NCBI GenBank assembly: GCA_001655195.1
Contig: LPNY01000132.1
Span: forward strand, 265,236 to 329,235
DNA length: 64,000 nt
Source: Arcobacter sp. EP1
GTDB taxonomy: Bacteria; Campylobacterota; Campylobacteria; Campylobacterales; Arcobacteraceae
Reading direction: 5' to 3'
Shown: positions 44,001 to 54,545 of the stretch, piece by piece
Numbering within the stretch: the stretch's first letter is position 1
How the letters are laid out: every line of letters starts with the position of its first letter
Program-made: the position numbers and the translations under genes
The notes under the pieces: model-generated
What the model was told of the DNA's origin: nothing
The model's input: the letters and a program-made list of their open reading frames with translations, nothing else
The model's database searches: none

Positions 44001-44634
44001 TTATAATCCTATCTTTGCCAAATATTTTTCGTAAGTTCTTAATATAAGTTCGAAGAGAGTAATCACTGCTCTCCTCCTCATAATCCCAAACCGTATCGTA
44101 AATACGTTCATGGGATAAAAGTTCATTCTGGTTTTGCATAAAAAGATTCAGTAGTTTTAACTCTTTTAAATTGAGTTTGACAACTTCATTATCTTTATAT
44201 AATAGATTTGCTTTCGTATCAAAGGTAATATTATCAACAATAGCTACCTTTGCATCACTTTTATGAAAATAACCTCGTTTGAGTATAGATTGAATACGAA
44301 TCAATAACTCTTTAAGTTCAAAGGGTTTTCGTATATAGTCATCACAACCACTTTCAAACCCTTGTTCAAAAGAGTCCATTGAGTTTAGTGAAGTAATAAA
44401 TATTGCTGGTGTTTTAACACCCTCTTCTCGACATCGTTTTAAAAGTTCAAAACCATTCAAGGAAGGAACATTAACATCAAGTAAAAAGAGGTCAAAATTT
44501 GATTCATAAATTGTCTCATTTGCATCATCACCGTCATACAAAGCAACTACTTCAAAATTATTCTCTTCTAAATAATCAACAATCGTTTCATTAAGCGTTA
44601 AGTCATCTTCTAAAAGTAAAATTCGTTTTTTCAT
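43963..44634 (-). CDS. OmpR-family response regulator
   Basis: Residues 1-118 are a receiver domain with the acidic pair in LLLEDD and the phospho-Asp in FDLFLLDVNVPSLNG, ending in a Lys in IRKPFE. Residues about 130-222 are a winged-helix DNA-binding domain of the OmpR type with LLSHERIYDTVW and TYIKNLRKIFG. It is the partner of the adjacent kinase. The order DUF1104 gene, regulator, kinase, cytochrome suggests control of envelope or electron-transport genes. Confidence 0.93.
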   Translation of the reverse strand: MKKRILLLEDDLTLNETIVDYLEENNFEVVALYDGDDANETIYESNFDLFLLDVNVPSLNGFELLKRCREEGVKTPAIFITSLNSMDSFEQGFESGCDDYIRKPFELKELLIRIQSILKRGYFHKSDAKVAIVDNITFDTKANLLYKDNEVVKLNLKELKLLNLFMQNQNELLSHERIYDTVWDYEEESSDYSLRTYIKNLRKIFGKDRIISVKKLGYRFTTE

Positions 44635-44639
44635 TCTTA

Positions 44640-44855
44640 TTATCTTTTTAATCGTTTAAGATTTTTCTTGTAACGTCGTTTCTCTTTATCACTCATGGTT
44701 GAGATTCGACTTTTTAACTCACGTTTAAATTTTTTTTGATTTTCTGGTTTAACATAACCCATTATTGCTATAAGTTCTTGAGTACTCATTTCAGAAAAAT
44801 TTTCAGCAAATAAGGAACTTATAAAGAGGAATAAAATAATCATACATTTTTTCAT
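44640..44855 (-). CDS. Small secreted DUF1104-like protein
   Basis: A 71-residue protein with a signal peptide (about 1-17, ending LFA) and a short, basic helical body, NFSEMSTQELIAIMGYVKP then KELKSRIS-type and KRRYKKNLKRLKR. It fits DUF1104, a Campylobacterota family of small periplasmic proteins with no known role. It comes directly before the response regulator gene (five bases), so it may be part of the same sensing unit, like the small periplasmic helpers of other two-component systems. Confidence 0.75.
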   Translation of the reverse strand: MKKCMIILFLFISSLFAENFSEMSTQELIAIMGYVKPENQKKFKRELKSRISTMSDKEKRRYKKNLKRLKR

Positions 44856-45060
44856 AGATCAACTTTTTATTTTTTATAAAATCATACCATAATTATTGTG
44901 GAAGAATTGTAAAAGTAGTTTTAATAAAGAATCAGACAAAATTGTAAAATTTATATAAATTTTATCAATTTTACTATTATATATACATCTTTTTAACTAT
45001 TTTATTGTAAAATTGACTTCATAAAAAATAGTAAAAACTAAATATTTATAAGGAAATACC

Positions 45061-45831
45061 ATGACACAAGTTGGAAAACTCTTTCAGCAAGTTCCCTATT
45101 TTGTTAGAGATGTAAATAATAAATATAAATCACTTCATGAAGTTGAAGAAGTTATCGATGAGTTCTTAAGTAACTATATGATGAATATTGCAAACTTAGA
45201 AAGTGTTTCAACAAATAATCGAGATAGCGTTTCAAATTTTCATTTTATTGTAAATGGTAATATGCCAAAAGATTCTATTTATATTGAATATCAGCACAGT
45301 AATTATGAAATTACCTTTGAAGAGTATAAAGAGTCAAAAACAAAAGGTAAAAATGTAACCTCACTGATGTTCATTGATATTTTTGAACAACGAAAAGAAC
45401 CTGAACTTCAAAAAGCTTTTGAAGATATGATTGGATGTGATGGAGATAAACTTTTCATATCCTTAAGTAGTGAGAGTTTTAATATCTATAGACCGGACTC
45501 AAATGCTTACCACAACCGATTATCTTTAATTGAAAAGAAAGCTATTGTAGAAGAGGTAGCAGATACATTTAATATCAATTGTAATCCATTATACGAAGAT
45601 TTAAATCCGAATATAATCAAACAAGTTTGTAAAGATTTAGGGCTAACATACAAGAATTTAGCAAAAGAGATTGGATATAAGCCAGATACTATTAATAAAT
45701 CAGCATCTACAGGAAAAGTGAGTGAACAGCTTCAACGTGCTATTGAAATGTATCTTGAAAACTTGCGATTACGTTATGAATTAGATGATTTTAATACAAT
45801 GAAAGAAACCCTAAGAAAAATTTTAGGATAA
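45061..45831 (+). CDS. Helix-turn-helix protein of unknown function
   Basis: A 256-residue soluble protein. The C-terminal part (about 175-235) has an XRE-like helix-turn-helix: IIKQVCKDLGLTYKNLAKEIG and KPDTINKSASTGKVSEQ. The first 170 residues fit no domain I recognise; a strand-rich part (SVSNFHFIVNGNMPKDSIYIEY, quoted in part) comes after a helical start. AAGGA precedes the ATG. No toxin, antitoxin or phage gene lies nearby, so it is probably a stand-alone regulator. Confidence 0.65.
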   Translation: MTQVGKLFQQVPYFVRDVNNKYKSLHEVEEVIDEFLSNYMMNIANLESVSTNNRDSVSNFHFIVNGNMPKDSIYIEYQHSNYEITFEEYKESKTKGKNVTSLMFIDIFEQRKEPELQKAFEDMIGCDGDKLFISLSSESFNIYRPDSNAYHNRLSLIEKKAIVEEVADTFNINCNPLYEDLNPNIIKQVCKDLGLTYKNLAKEIGYKPDTINKSASTGKVSEQLQRAIEMYLENLRLRYELDDFNTMKETLRKILG

Positions 45832-45871
45832 GACTTTATAATACCATGATAAATTTAACAAAAGAGAGCAA

Positions 45872-46156
45872 ATGATAAAACTACTATTAACAGCAATAAC
45901 TGCCAGCCTACTGTTTACTGCATGTGCAGAAAAAGGTCCAGAAAAATGGACAGCCTACATCTATCCCGATAAAAGCAACAGTAAAAGAAGTATGGCTTTA
46001 AAAGAAGTTTTTCCAAATCTAAAAGCATGTCAAGAAGCATCTATTAAGAAACTAGAAGAGTTAGATTTAACGACACGAGGATTTTATGAATGTGGACTAC
46101 ATTGTGAATATCATGATGGCATGAAGACACAAATTTGTGAAAAGATGGCTAAATAA
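45872..46156 (+). CDS. Small lipoprotein of unknown function
   Basis: A 94-residue precursor with lipobox LFTAC, so the mature protein is a lipidated periplasmic-facing protein of about 75 residues. The body starts with AEKGPEKWTAYIYPDK and has four cysteines (KACQEAS, YECGLHCEYH, ICEKM) that could form two disulfides. I do not recognise the family. AAGAGAG precedes the ATG. It ends at a two-way terminator shared with the convergent monooxygenase-like gene. Confidence 0.75.
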   Translation: MIKLLLTAITASLLFTACAEKGPEKWTAYIYPDKSNSKRSMALKEVFPNLKACQEASIKKLEELDLTTRGFYECGLHCEYHDGMKTQICEKMAK

Positions 46157-46175
46157 AACCTTCTTGGGTTTTATT
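46150..46175. terminator. Two-way terminator overlapping convergent stop codons
   Basis: A ten-pair stem, AAATAAAACC with GGTTTTATTT, loop TTCTTG, between the lipoprotein gene and the ABM-domain gene. It covers the stop of the first and reaches the stop of the second. Confidence 0.75.
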
Positions 46176-46453
46176 TACATCAAATTCAAGTTTTCAGTAC
46201 GATAAACTAAGGTCTCTTTTTGTTTTAAAAACAATTTATAAATATCTGACTTTTTAAACACATCTAAACTATTTTGATCTTGCCATTGTTCATAAACTAA
46301 AAATTCATTAACCTCTTCATCACATTGAAAAACTTCAAAACCAAGACATCCTGAAACATTTAAAGAATATGTTTTTAAATGGCTTAAAGCTTCACTGAGA
46401 GCTCCATGTTTTGATTTTCTAGAAATATATAGGGTTTGTGTTGTAATACTCAT
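46175..46453 (-). CDS. Antibiotic biosynthesis monooxygenase (ABM)-type small protein
   Basis: A 92-residue ferredoxin-like dimeric alpha-beta-barrel protein: TLYISRKSKHGALSEALSHL at the start, then GCLGFEVFQCDEEVNEFLVYEQW, whose typical ABM features are the GxxxFEV and EQW parts, and a C-terminal helix. Family members are quinol monooxygenases, haem-degrading enzymes or simple binding proteins. The exact substrate is unknown. The ribosome site is weak. Monocistronic. Confidence 0.8.
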   Translation of the reverse strand: MSITTQTLYISRKSKHGALSEALSHLKTYSLNVSGCLGFEVFQCDEEVNEFLVYEQWQDQNSLDVFKKSDIYKLFLKQKETLVYRTENLNLM

Positions 46454-46529
46454 TGATTATCCGTGGTATGCAGTTTTGTATAAAATTAAACTCGTAATGT
46501 ACTCAATAGTTGATTAAAAAGTGTTAAAA

Positions 46530-48023
46530 CTATTCTATTTTTTCTAAAGGAAGATAAATTGAGAACTTTGCACCATTATATTGGGTATTGTCAATCATAA
46601 AGTTATCATTTTTTACCGTTAAATTACCCGCCATATGCTCAATAACAATTTGCCGTGTCATATATAGACCAATTCCTGTACCTTTATCTTTTCCTTTGGT
46701 AGTAAAGTATGGTTCAAAAATTCTATCAATAATATTTTCAGGAATACCTTTTGCATTATCAATGATTTCAATAATTGCAAACTCGCTATCCTTTTTAACA
46801 CTGATTTGAATAATTTTTCTTTCATCTTTATTATTCTGTTCTAAAACATCTTCTGCGTTGTTTAAAATATTTAAAATTGCTTGGGTTAACTCTCTATCAT
46901 AACCGTATAACATAATCTCTTCATTGATATCTTTAATAACTTCAAGATCATGGCTTTTAAACGTTGATTGCACCAGCTTTAAAGAATTATCAATAATCTG
47001 AGTCAAACTAAAGTCTGTTTGATCTTTTGAGGAGTGAAAAAAGTTCCTAAAGTCATCAATCGTACCTGACAAGTGTTGTGTTGCATCAACTATATTATCT
47101 ATACTCTCCTCAAAATCTTCATCACTTAAAGTACCAAACTCTTTTTGAACTTTCATACCACTTGCTGCTGTACTAATAGAACTTAACGGTTGTCGCCATT
47201 GATGTGCAATATTTCCTATCATCTCTCCCATCGCAGCCATTTTTGACTGTTGAAAAAGCATATCATTTTTATCTTTTAACTCTGTAAACTGTTCTTGTAC
47301 CCTATCTTCTAATGTTTTTGCATATTTTTCTTCATTTTTAATAATAATTTTAATCAGTAAATAAACTGCCAACATAAAAAGAACAAATACAAAAATACCC
47401 ACTTGAATATTAATCATAAAATTCTGGTCTAATTTTTGAGTAACATCTTTTTTTGCAATGTCAATACTTATAATACCACGCAATTCACCTAATTTATAAT
47501 CAAATGCAGTATCATATCTTTTTTGAATAATATCAACAGCATCTTCTTTTTTGCCATGGCACTTCAAGCATGTACTTTCAATATAGAGGGGCTCTGCATA
47601 ATAGTATTCGCCGTCACCTTTTGCTTCAAAATATGATTTTTTATCTTTATTGCTGTTAAAATAATCAATAATATTCATCTCATAACTATTGGCTTTATTA
47701 TTATGATTTCTTGGTCGATCTGATACCGTTCGAATAGTTACTCTATCACCAATAAGTTGGGCAAATCTATCAGATATTTTTTGTGTCGTACGTACAGGCA
47801 AAAGCTCAACTGTTTTATCATCAATTACAATATGATTTTCAAGGAATTTTTTTTGATAGACTTGTCTAAAAGACTTAAAGAGTGCAGTTAAAGACTTTGT
47901 TTCATCTTCTGCAATCATCTGTTTAACATTACTGAGTTCTTGTGATTCAATATAGAATTTAAACGAGAAAAGTGAAAATAATAAAATTGAAAAAATTAGA
48001 AAAATTCTAAAATGTTTAGCCAT
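46530..48023 (-). CDS. Histidine kinase with DUF3365 (Tll0287-like) haem-binding periplasmic domain
   Basis: N-terminal membrane segment (about 5-22), a periplasmic DUF3365/Tll0287-like domain (about 30-200) with a haem c site CLKCHG near 150, a second membrane segment (about 200-222), a coiled coil, an H box of the IAHQWRQPL type (His near 275) and a GHKL ATPase ending GTGIGLYMTRQIV. Haem in such domains may sense redox state or a gas. I set the start at ATG 48023 after GGAAG; a GTG at 48035 is possible. No response regulator is adjacent; the next gene upstream is a chemoreceptor. Confidence 0.87.
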   Translation of the reverse strand: MAKHFRIFLIFSILLFSLFSFKFYIESQELSNVKQMIAEDETKSLTALFKSFRQVYQKKFLENHIVIDDKTVELLPVRTTQKISDRFAQLIGDRVTIRTVSDRPRNHNNKANSYEMNIIDYFNSNKDKKSYFEAKGDGEYYYAEPLYIESTCLKCHGKKEDAVDIIQKRYDTAFDYKLGELRGIISIDIAKKDVTQKLDQNFMINIQVGIFVFVLFMLAVYLLIKIIIKNEEKYAKTLEDRVQEQFTELKDKNDMLFQQSKMAAMGEMIGNIAHQWRQPLSSISTAASGMKVQKEFGTLSDEDFEESIDNIVDATQHLSGTIDDFRNFFHSSKDQTDFSLTQIIDNSLKLVQSTFKSHDLEVIKDINEEIMLYGYDRELTQAILNILNNAEDVLEQNNKDERKIIQISVKKDSEFAIIEIIDNAKGIPENIIDRIFEPYFTTKGKDKGTGIGLYMTRQIVIEHMAGNLTVKNDNFMIDNTQYNGAKFSIYLPLEKIE

Positions 48024-48114
48024 TACCACTTCCACTTTGAAATTGTGACGATATTATAGCAAATAATAAATTAAATAATTAAAGGCTGCTTAATATTGAA
48101 ATGAACGAGAAAGC

Positions 48115-50685
48115 CTAAAAGCTTTCCCACTCATCATCATCACTATTATTTGCCGTGATTGCAGTTGTTGAAGCTTTTACAGGTTCAATTTTAGCTGGTG
48201 TACTTGTTGCAACTCTTGATTCTTTTCTAGTAGGAGTTGTTGCTCCAGTTGCTTTTTTTCTAGCTTCTTTTGCTTTTTGTAAATCAAAAGAAGAAGTTGA
48301 ACCAGTCTCTAAAACTTTAGCTTTCACACTATCTTTTCCAATAAACTCTTTTTCGTTTGCTGAGGCAACAACCATTTTTGCAATTTCATCAGTTTGTGTT
48401 GCAATAGTATGAGTCGTATTAGAAATAGCTACATTCTCTTGCGTCTGTCGATCAAGTTGTGTTACAGCATCGTTAATTTGTTCAATTCCAGTTCTTTGCT
48501 CTTGTGAGGCTTCTGCAATAGTATTAATCGTCTCTGTGGTTTTTACAATACTAACATTTAATGACTCGTAACCTTGAATCATCTTATCAGCACCATCTTT
48601 ACCTGCATTTGTTTTAATAGTTGCATTTTCAACTAACTCTTTAATCTCTTTAGCTGCTTCAGCTGATCGTGAAGCTAAGTTTCGTACCTCTTGAGCAACA
48701 ACAGCAAAACCTTTACCTGCTTCACCTGCAGTTGCAGCTTCAACGGCTGCATTTAAAGATAAAATATTAGTTTGGAATGCAATTTGATCAATAACAGTAA
48801 TAGCATCTGCAATGGCTTCAGTTTGGTCATTAATCTCATCCATTGCTTTTACAGTTGATGAAGCTAACTCTTGACCAACACTAATTGATTCTGATAACTC
48901 ATTAGAGTATGAAGCCATTGTAGCAATTGAGTTTGTGTTATTAATAATTGTACTTGTAATCTCTTCTAAGGCTGCTGCAGTCTCTTCAAGAGCTGCCGCC
49001 GTTGATGTAGAGTTTGTATTTAACGTATCAACATTAGTTAATAAGATATCTGAACTACTATCTAAAGTTAATCCATTAGCTTTATTTTCAACTAACATAT
49101 CATTAATGATTTGAGCTAAGTTATTAATCGCTATTTCAACTTTTCCTGAGGCATTATCAATTTTATCTCTAAAGTCTAACTTTCCGTAACTTGATAAAAC
49201 ATCTAAAATTGTATTAGTATGACTACCAATATTTGTTTCTAAATTGTTTAACATCTCATTTAATTGACTTTGTAGTTTTTGTAATGATTCATTATCCGTT
49301 GACTTTTGAACTCTATTGGTTAAATCACCTTCTCTTACTTGTTCAACAACTCTCGTTACATCATTAATTAATGCATTATCTTGTTCTATGAGTGATTTTG
49401 TTTTAATGACATTTTCATTTACTTTTTTTGCCATTTTACCAATTTCATCATCTGCTGAAGCGTCAAGCTCTTGAACCTCTGATTGCTCTTTATTGAGGTA
49501 TCTAAAGAATCCTAGTAGTCCCTCTTGGAAATCATTGAGTGGTTTAAAGATTGCTTTGTTTGAGATCACTGCCATCATAAATGCCAATAACACCATAATT
49601 ACAAAGATAATAACACAGTTTCGAACAATTACTGATAGAATCTGGTCTGCTGTCTCTTGCTCCATCTCAATAATTTTATCTTCGATGTCATCAACATAGA
49701 CTCCAGTTCCGATAATCCAATCCCAAGCTTCAAACTTTTGAACAAATGAAAATTTTGGCTGTGGAGCATCTTTTCCAGGTTTTGCCCACATATATTTAAC
49801 AAGTCCACCTTTTTTATCTTTATTAGCAGTTTGAGACATTTCAACAAAAAGTGGTTTTCCTGCTTTATCATTAATTGCTGTTAAATCTTTTCCATTTAAA
49901 GAAGGTTTAATTGGATGCATTACCATTTTAGGATGAGAACTATTAATCCAGTAATAGCCATTTTTACCATATCGCATATCACCAATAGCTTTTAAAGCTT
50001 CTTCTTGAAGTTTAGCTGTTACATTATCAACATATTCGCCTGTACCAACAACCCAATTATAAGGTTTAAAAAGTGTTACATACGATACTTTCTCTTGAGG
50101 ATCATCAAAACCTGGCTTTGGCCATAAATAATCAACAAATCCAGAACCTGAACTGTTAACAACTTTTACAAACTCAGTAAAAAAGAACTTTCCATTTTTA
50201 TCTTTAAGTTTTGATAAGTTTTTTCCATTTAATGAAGGTTTAATTGGATGCATAACCATATTCGTATCTAAATCATTAATCCAAAAATACCCACTCTTAC
50301 CATATCGTGTTGATTCTACAGCATTTCTGATGATTTCTTTGAGTTGATCTTCAGGCATCGTATCCTTGTATTTTTCATACTCACCTTCCATGATAGAAAG
50401 GATAAATCCAGTTTGTTCTTTTAAGTAGGTTTGAACTTCTGCTTTTACTTTCTCTTTTGCAGTACGTGCATAATAAGACTCAACAGTTTTCATTGCTAAT
50501 GAGACATAGTTTTGTAATTCTTCCTCTTTTGCTTTATATGCATCAGCTTTAAACTTTTCGATAACAACGGCTGATGTATCTTGTAAAGATATAATTGATT
50601 GCACTAACATTGCCACTGATACTATTACAATTGAACTAATTACAATCATTAGTAATTTAGCTTTAATTGAAATTGATTTAAACAT
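48115..50685 (-). CDS. Methyl-accepting chemotaxis protein with two Cache domains
   Basis: A chemoreceptor of 856 residues. An N-terminal membrane segment (about 10-30) is followed by a periplasmic part with two similar Cache-2 repeats (each has [11 protein letters not shown] / [11 protein letters not shown], then [13 protein letters not shown] and a GTGEYVD/GTGVYVD end), a second membrane segment (about 355-378), HAMP-like signal input, and a methyl-accepting domain with the conserved hairpin tip around [20 protein letters not shown]. The C-terminal tail ends DDDEWESF. It should sense small ligands, perhaps carboxylates, and steer CheA. GGGAGAG precedes the start. Confidence 0.93.
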   Translation of the reverse strand: MFKSISIKAKLLMIVISSIVIVSVAMLVQSIISLQDTSAVVIEKFKADAYKAKEEELQNYVSLAMKTVESYYARTAKEKVKAEVQTYLKEQTGFILSIMEGEYEKYKDTMPEDQLKEIIRNAVESTRYGKSGYFWINDLDTNMVMHPIKPSLNGKNLSKLKDKNGKFFFTEFVKVVNSSGSGFVDYLWPKPGFDDPQEKVSYVTLFKPYNWVVGTGEYVDNVTAKLQEEALKAIGDMRYGKNGYYWINSSHPKMVMHPIKPSLNGKDLTAINDKAGKPLFVEMSQTANKDKKGGLVKYMWAKPGKDAPQPKFSFVQKFEAWDWIIGTGVYVDDIEDKIIEMEQETADQILSVIVRNCVIIFVIMVLLAFMMAVISNKAIFKPLNDFQEGLLGFFRYLNKEQSEVQELDASADDEIGKMAKKVNENVIKTKSLIEQDNALINDVTRVVEQVREGDLTNRVQKSTDNESLQKLQSQLNEMLNNLETNIGSHTNTILDVLSSYGKLDFRDKIDNASGKVEIAINNLAQIINDMLVENKANGLTLDSSSDILLTNVDTLNTNSTSTAAALEETAAALEEITSTIINNTNSIATMASYSNELSESISVGQELASSTVKAMDEINDQTEAIADAITVIDQIAFQTNILSLNAAVEAATAGEAGKGFAVVAQEVRNLASRSAEAAKEIKELVENATIKTNAGKDGADKMIQGYESLNVSIVKTTETINTIAEASQEQRTGIEQINDAVTQLDRQTQENVAISNTTHTIATQTDEIAKMVVASANEKEFIGKDSVKAKVLETGSTSSFDLQKAKEARKKATGATTPTRKESRVATSTPAKIEPVKASTTAITANNSDDDEWESF

Positions 50686-50956
50686 AACTACTCTCCCAAA
50701 ATTAATTTAAAACAATAATAGTATTGATTATAAATATTAAAAAATATTTAACCTATTTTTTAAAATAATACTATTTTTATTTTATAAAGTTATTTTTAAA
50801 AATCTTTCTAAGTTATTATAACAAATTTTCTGAAAACTATCCTTAGATAGGGTTTTGACACAATTTAAACATTAGTTTCAGTTTATTATTATCCTGAATG
50901 GAAAAGAGACTTTTGAATTGTAAAAATAAATTTTAATGTGACAGTCTACTGTTAGA

Positions 50957-51283
50957 ATTTAGGCACAACTATAAGCCGAGTTTTGTATTAAACAATAATT
51001 TATCTAGTTGCCAAATTACTTAGGCAATCAAGCGAAGAGCAAAAGTTGTGAAGCTTAATACCAGCTCTTCTTGCTGCGGGTTGGGTTTACATAGCTGCAA
51101 TGATTACTCAAAGCACTGGTAGGCTCTTACCCTACCCTTTCACCCTTACCACTTTCGTGGCGGTCTACTCTCTGTTGCACTGTCCCTTAAGTTACCTTAG
51201 CCATTCGCTAAATGGAACCCTACTTCACTGCAGCCCGGACTTTCCTCTTGATAGTATCAAGCTATTGTTTGTTGTACCTAAAG
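50957..51283 (-). ncRNA. rnpB: RNase P RNA
   Basis: The catalytic RNA that trims the 5' ends of tRNA precursors. On the minus strand the universal core GAGGAAAGTCCGGGCTGC is at 51247-51230, the second core (ACAGAGAGTAGACCGCC) at 51175-51159, and the 3' core AAAACTCGGCTTAT at about 50985-50971. The ends pair to form P1: TAGGTACAAC (5') with GTTGTGCCTA (3'), with one G-U. Length of about 327 bases is typical of type A. End positions are accurate to a few bases. It lies between the chemoreceptor and lolA, on the same strand as both. A plus-strand open frame across it is meaningless. Confidence 0.95.
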
Positions 51284-51312
51284 CGCAAGTATATCAAAGA
51301 GTGGCTTTAAAA

Positions 51313-51840
51313 CTATTGTCGCACTATATCGTAATGTTCAGGGGGAAGAAATTGGAAACGATTATTAGGAATCTCACCGTTGAGTTTAATCTCTTTAAAA
51401 GAGATAGAGACGCTATTTTCTAAAGTATCCTCATAATTAATTGTAGAAAGTACATTATTGATAAATAATAATTTATATTGTGTGTCACCTAAAGTAGCAA
51501 TATAACTATTTTCATCTATTTTTTTAGCTTTTTTAATCAATGAGAGTAGATTAATCTCACTTTGAAGGCGTGTATAAATAACTTGTTCTAACTCAGGTTC
51601 ATCAACAATCGCCGTATTTGCAATAACATATACATTTTTAATAATTGGGTCTTTGTATTGCCACAAAATTTTTGCAGGTTCTTTAATAAAAACCTTACCC
51701 TTATAAATAATCTCTTTTCCAGAAGCATTAATAATTGTTTGATTAAAATTACCTTCAAATGTTTTAAAATTCAAAAAATCATTAGCACTTACATTTAGAC
51801 TTAAAAAAAACGAAAAAATAAAAACTACTCTATAAAACAT
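51313..51840 (-). CDS. lolA: Outer-membrane lipoprotein carrier LolA
   Basis: LolA takes lipoproteins released from the inner membrane and carries them across the periplasm. A signal peptide (about 1-19, ending SAN) is followed by TFEGNFNQTI, GKVFIKEPAKILWQYKDP and a C-terminal half with SLIKKAKKIDENSY. The 175-residue length is a little short but usual for Campylobacterota. AAGG supports the start. It is divergent from secA; a LolC/E-type permease follows secA, so lipoprotein export genes flank secA. Confidence 0.85.
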   Translation of the reverse strand: MFYRVVFIFSFFLSLNVSANDFLNFKTFEGNFNQTIINASGKEIIYKGKVFIKEPAKILWQYKDPIIKNVYVIANTAIVDEPELEQVIYTRLQSEINLLSLIKKAKKIDENSYIATLGDTQYKLLFINNVLSTINYEDTLENSVSISFKEIKLNGEIPNNRFQFLPPEHYDIVRQ

Positions 51841-51931
51841 ACTTTAACCTTAAATTGTATATAATCTTGCGATTATAACCAATAGCCTATTAACATTAAC
51901 TTTTTATTGCTATTGAAAAGGAAAGAGATAC

Positions 51932-54544
51932 ATGATAAACATATTTGCGAAGATTTTTGGCACAAAAAATGATAAAGAAGTAAAGAAATATAGAAAGAAA
52001 ACCCAAGCTATCAATGCACTTGAAGCACAATATGAAGCGATGAGTGACGAAGTATTACAAGAAGCATTTGAAGCACTTAAAAAAAGTGTACAAGCCGGTG
52101 AAAAAGAGCTCCAAGATGTTTTAAATGACTCCTTTGCAATTACACGAGAAGCAGGAAAAAGAACCCTAAATATGCGACACTATGATGTTCAGCTTATTGG
52201 TGGTATGGTGTTAAATGACGCACGAATTGCCGAGATGAAAACAGGTGAAGGTAAAACATTAGTTGCAACACTACCAGTTATTTTAAATGCTATGACAGGA
52301 CAAGGCGTTCATGTTGTTACTGTAAATGATTACCTAGCAAGCAGAGATGCTAAAGAGTTAGAACCTTTATATAACTTTTTAGGTTATAGTGTTGGTGCCA
52401 TTACTGGCGAACTAAACACTGATTTAAGAAAAGAACAATACGGTTGCGATATTACTTACGGAACAAATAATGAATTTGCTTTTGATTATTTACGAGATAA
52501 TATGCAACTTGATGCAGATGATAGAGTTCAACGAGGACACTACTTCGTAATCGTTGATGAAGTGGATTCAATTTTAATTGATGAAGCAAGAACACCATTG
52601 ATTATTTCAGGACCAACAAACCATAAAAGTTCTGACTATGAAAAAGCAAATAAAATAGCACTTGATCTTGAAAAGGGTGAAGTTATTGAAGCAACAAAAC
52701 CTGAAGATAGAAATAGAACAACAGGTGATTTTATTGTTGATGAAAAAACAAAAGGAGTAACCCTAACAGAAGAAGGTATTGCAAAAGCTGAGAAAATGTA
52801 TGATGTTGAAAATTTATACTATGCAGAAAATGCTATTCTTGCGCACTCATTAGAGCAAGCATTAAAAGCTAATAATACTTTTGAAAAAGACGTTGATTAT
52901 GTGGTTCAAAATAATGAAGTAATTATTGTTGATGAGTTTACAGGTCGTTTAAGTGAAGGACGACGATTTAGTGAAGGGCTACACCAAGCACTTGAAGCTA
53001 AAGAAGGTGTAACTATTCAAGATGAATCACAAACCTTAGCAGATATTACTTTCCAAAACTACTTTAGAATGTACGACAGACTTGCAGGTATGACTGGAAC
53101 TGCACAAACAGAAGCAACAGAGTTTGCACAAATCTATAACTTAGATGTTGTTTCTATTCCTACAAACGTTGCTATTGCAAGAGCTGATAAAAACGACTTA
53201 ATCTATAAAAGCGAACGAGAAAAATTTGAAGCCGTTACTAAAAAGATTAAAGAGTACAATGAAAAAGGGCAACCGGTTCTTGTTGGAACTGCTTCAATTG
53301 AAAAATCGGAACACTTACATAAACTTTTGGCTAAAGAGAAAATTCCTCACACTGTTTTAAATGCTAAACAGCATGAAAAAGAGGGAAAAATCGTTGAAGA
53401 CGCAGGTCAAAAAGGGGCAGTAACAATTGCAACAAATATGGCTGGACGGGGAGTTGATATTAAACTTACCGAAGAGACACTTGCAGCTGGTGGTTTAGCT
53501 ATTATTGGAACAGAAAGACACGAATCACGAAGAATTGATAATCAGCTTCGAGGACGTTCTGGTCGTCAAGGTGATGTTGGTGAGTCACAATTTTATTTAA
53601 GTTTAGAAGATAACCTACTTCGAATCTTTGGTTCGGATAAAATTGCTGGTATCATGGATCGATTAGGAATTGAAGAGGGTGAACATATTGAATCAGGTAT
53701 GGTAACACGTGCCGTTGAAAATGCTCAGAAAAAAGTTGAAGGGATGCATTTCGAATCTCGAAAACATATCTTAGAGTATGATGATGTAGCCAATGAGCAA
53801 CGTAAAGTTATCTATAGCTTTAGAAATGATTTACTTAATGCTGATTATGATATTGCTTCAAAACTTGATGAAAACCGACAAGAGTTTGTAGCTAATCTTT
53901 TAGCAGATGCAGAGATTCTAGAAGGTATGCCAGCAGAAGATTACAATTATGATTACATTGTTAATAGATTAAAAGATGATTTACATTTAATTATTGAAAA
54001 AGAGGAATTTGTTTCAAATGATTTTGAGAGTTTAGAAGCGAAACTTGTTGAGATTATTCAAGCAGTTTATGAAGAAAAAATGTCAATAGCAGCAGATGAT
54101 CAACGAAGTGAAATCGAAAGAATTATTTACTTACAAATTCTTGACAATGCATGGAAAGAGCATCTTTACTCTATGGATACTCTTAAAACGGGTATTGGAC
54201 TTCGAGGATACAACCAAAAAGATCCACTTGTTGAGTATAAAAAAGAGTCATATAACATGTTTATTGACTTAATTACTAACATTAAAACAGAAATTATTAA
54301 AGTGCTTTTTACTTTACAACTTCGTCCAAAAGAAGATGAATCAGAAGAGAAAGAGGCTTTAGAAAAAATGAAAGCTCAAATGGAAACAGAGCATGAACAA
54401 ATCACAACAAATTTAGAAGAACATGTTCCAGTAGTTGAAAAGAAAATTGCACGAAATGAACCATGTCCATGTGGTTCTGGAAAAAAATATAAACAATGTT
54501 GTGGAAAAAGTGGTCCTAAAAGAGGCTTAGTAGCAGGAAGTTAA
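51932..54544 (+). CDS. secA: Preprotein translocase ATPase SecA
   Basis: SecA drives secreted proteins through SecYEG using ATP. Key sites: Walker [12 protein letters not shown] (Gly105-Thr109), Walker B VDEVDSIL near residues 206-212, the GRSGRQGD arginine fingers, and a C-terminal zinc SEC-C motif [13 protein letters not shown]. The 870-residue length is normal. A strong AAGGAAAGAG ribosome site precedes the ATG. The permease gene follows after one base. Confidence 0.97.
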   Translation: MINIFAKIFGTKNDKEVKKYRKKTQAINALEAQYEAMSDEVLQEAFEALKKSVQAGEKELQDVLNDSFAITREAGKRTLNMRHYDVQLIGGMVLNDARIAEMKTGEGKTLVATLPVILNAMTGQGVHVVTVNDYLASRDAKELEPLYNFLGYSVGAITGELNTDLRKEQYGCDITYGTNNEFAFDYLRDNMQLDADDRVQRGHYFVIVDEVDSILIDEARTPLIISGPTNHKSSDYEKANKIALDLEKGEVIEATKPEDRNRTTGDFIVDEKTKGVTLTEEGIAKAEKMYDVENLYYAENAILAHSLEQALKANNTFEKDVDYVVQNNEVIIVDEFTGRLSEGRRFSEGLHQALEAKEGVTIQDESQTLADITFQNYFRMYDRLAGMTGTAQTEATEFAQIYNLDVVSIPTNVAIARADKNDLIYKSEREKFEAVTKKIKEYNEKGQPVLVGTASIEKSEHLHKLLAKEKIPHTVLNAKQHEKEGKIVEDAGQKGAVTIATNMAGRGVDIKLTEETLAAGGLAIIGTERHESRRIDNQLRGRSGRQGDVGESQFYLSLEDNLLRIFGSDKIAGIMDRLGIEEGEHIESGMVTRAVENAQKKVEGMHFESRKHILEYDDVANEQRKVIYSFRNDLLNADYDIASKLDENRQEFVANLLADAEILEGMPAEDYNYDYIVNRLKDDLHLIIEKEEFVSNDFESLEAKLVEIIQAVYEEKMSIAADDQRSEIERIIYLQILDNAWKEHLYSMDTLKTGIGLRGYNQKDPLVEYKKESYNMFIDLITNIKTEIIKVLFTLQLRPKEDESEEKEALEKMKAQMETEHEQITTNLEEHVPVVEKKIARNEPCPCGSGKKYKQCCGKSGPKRGLVAGS

Positions 54545-54545
54545 G

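Noticed and set aside
48115..50685. Repeat inside the chemoreceptor as a possible assembly error
   Set aside because: The two Cache segments are similar in protein but differ clearly in DNA, as expected for a true double-Cache receptor.
51100..51423. Plus-strand open frame of 107 codons
   Set aside because: It runs across rnpB and the end of lolA. The RNase P core motifs on the minus strand explain this sequence.
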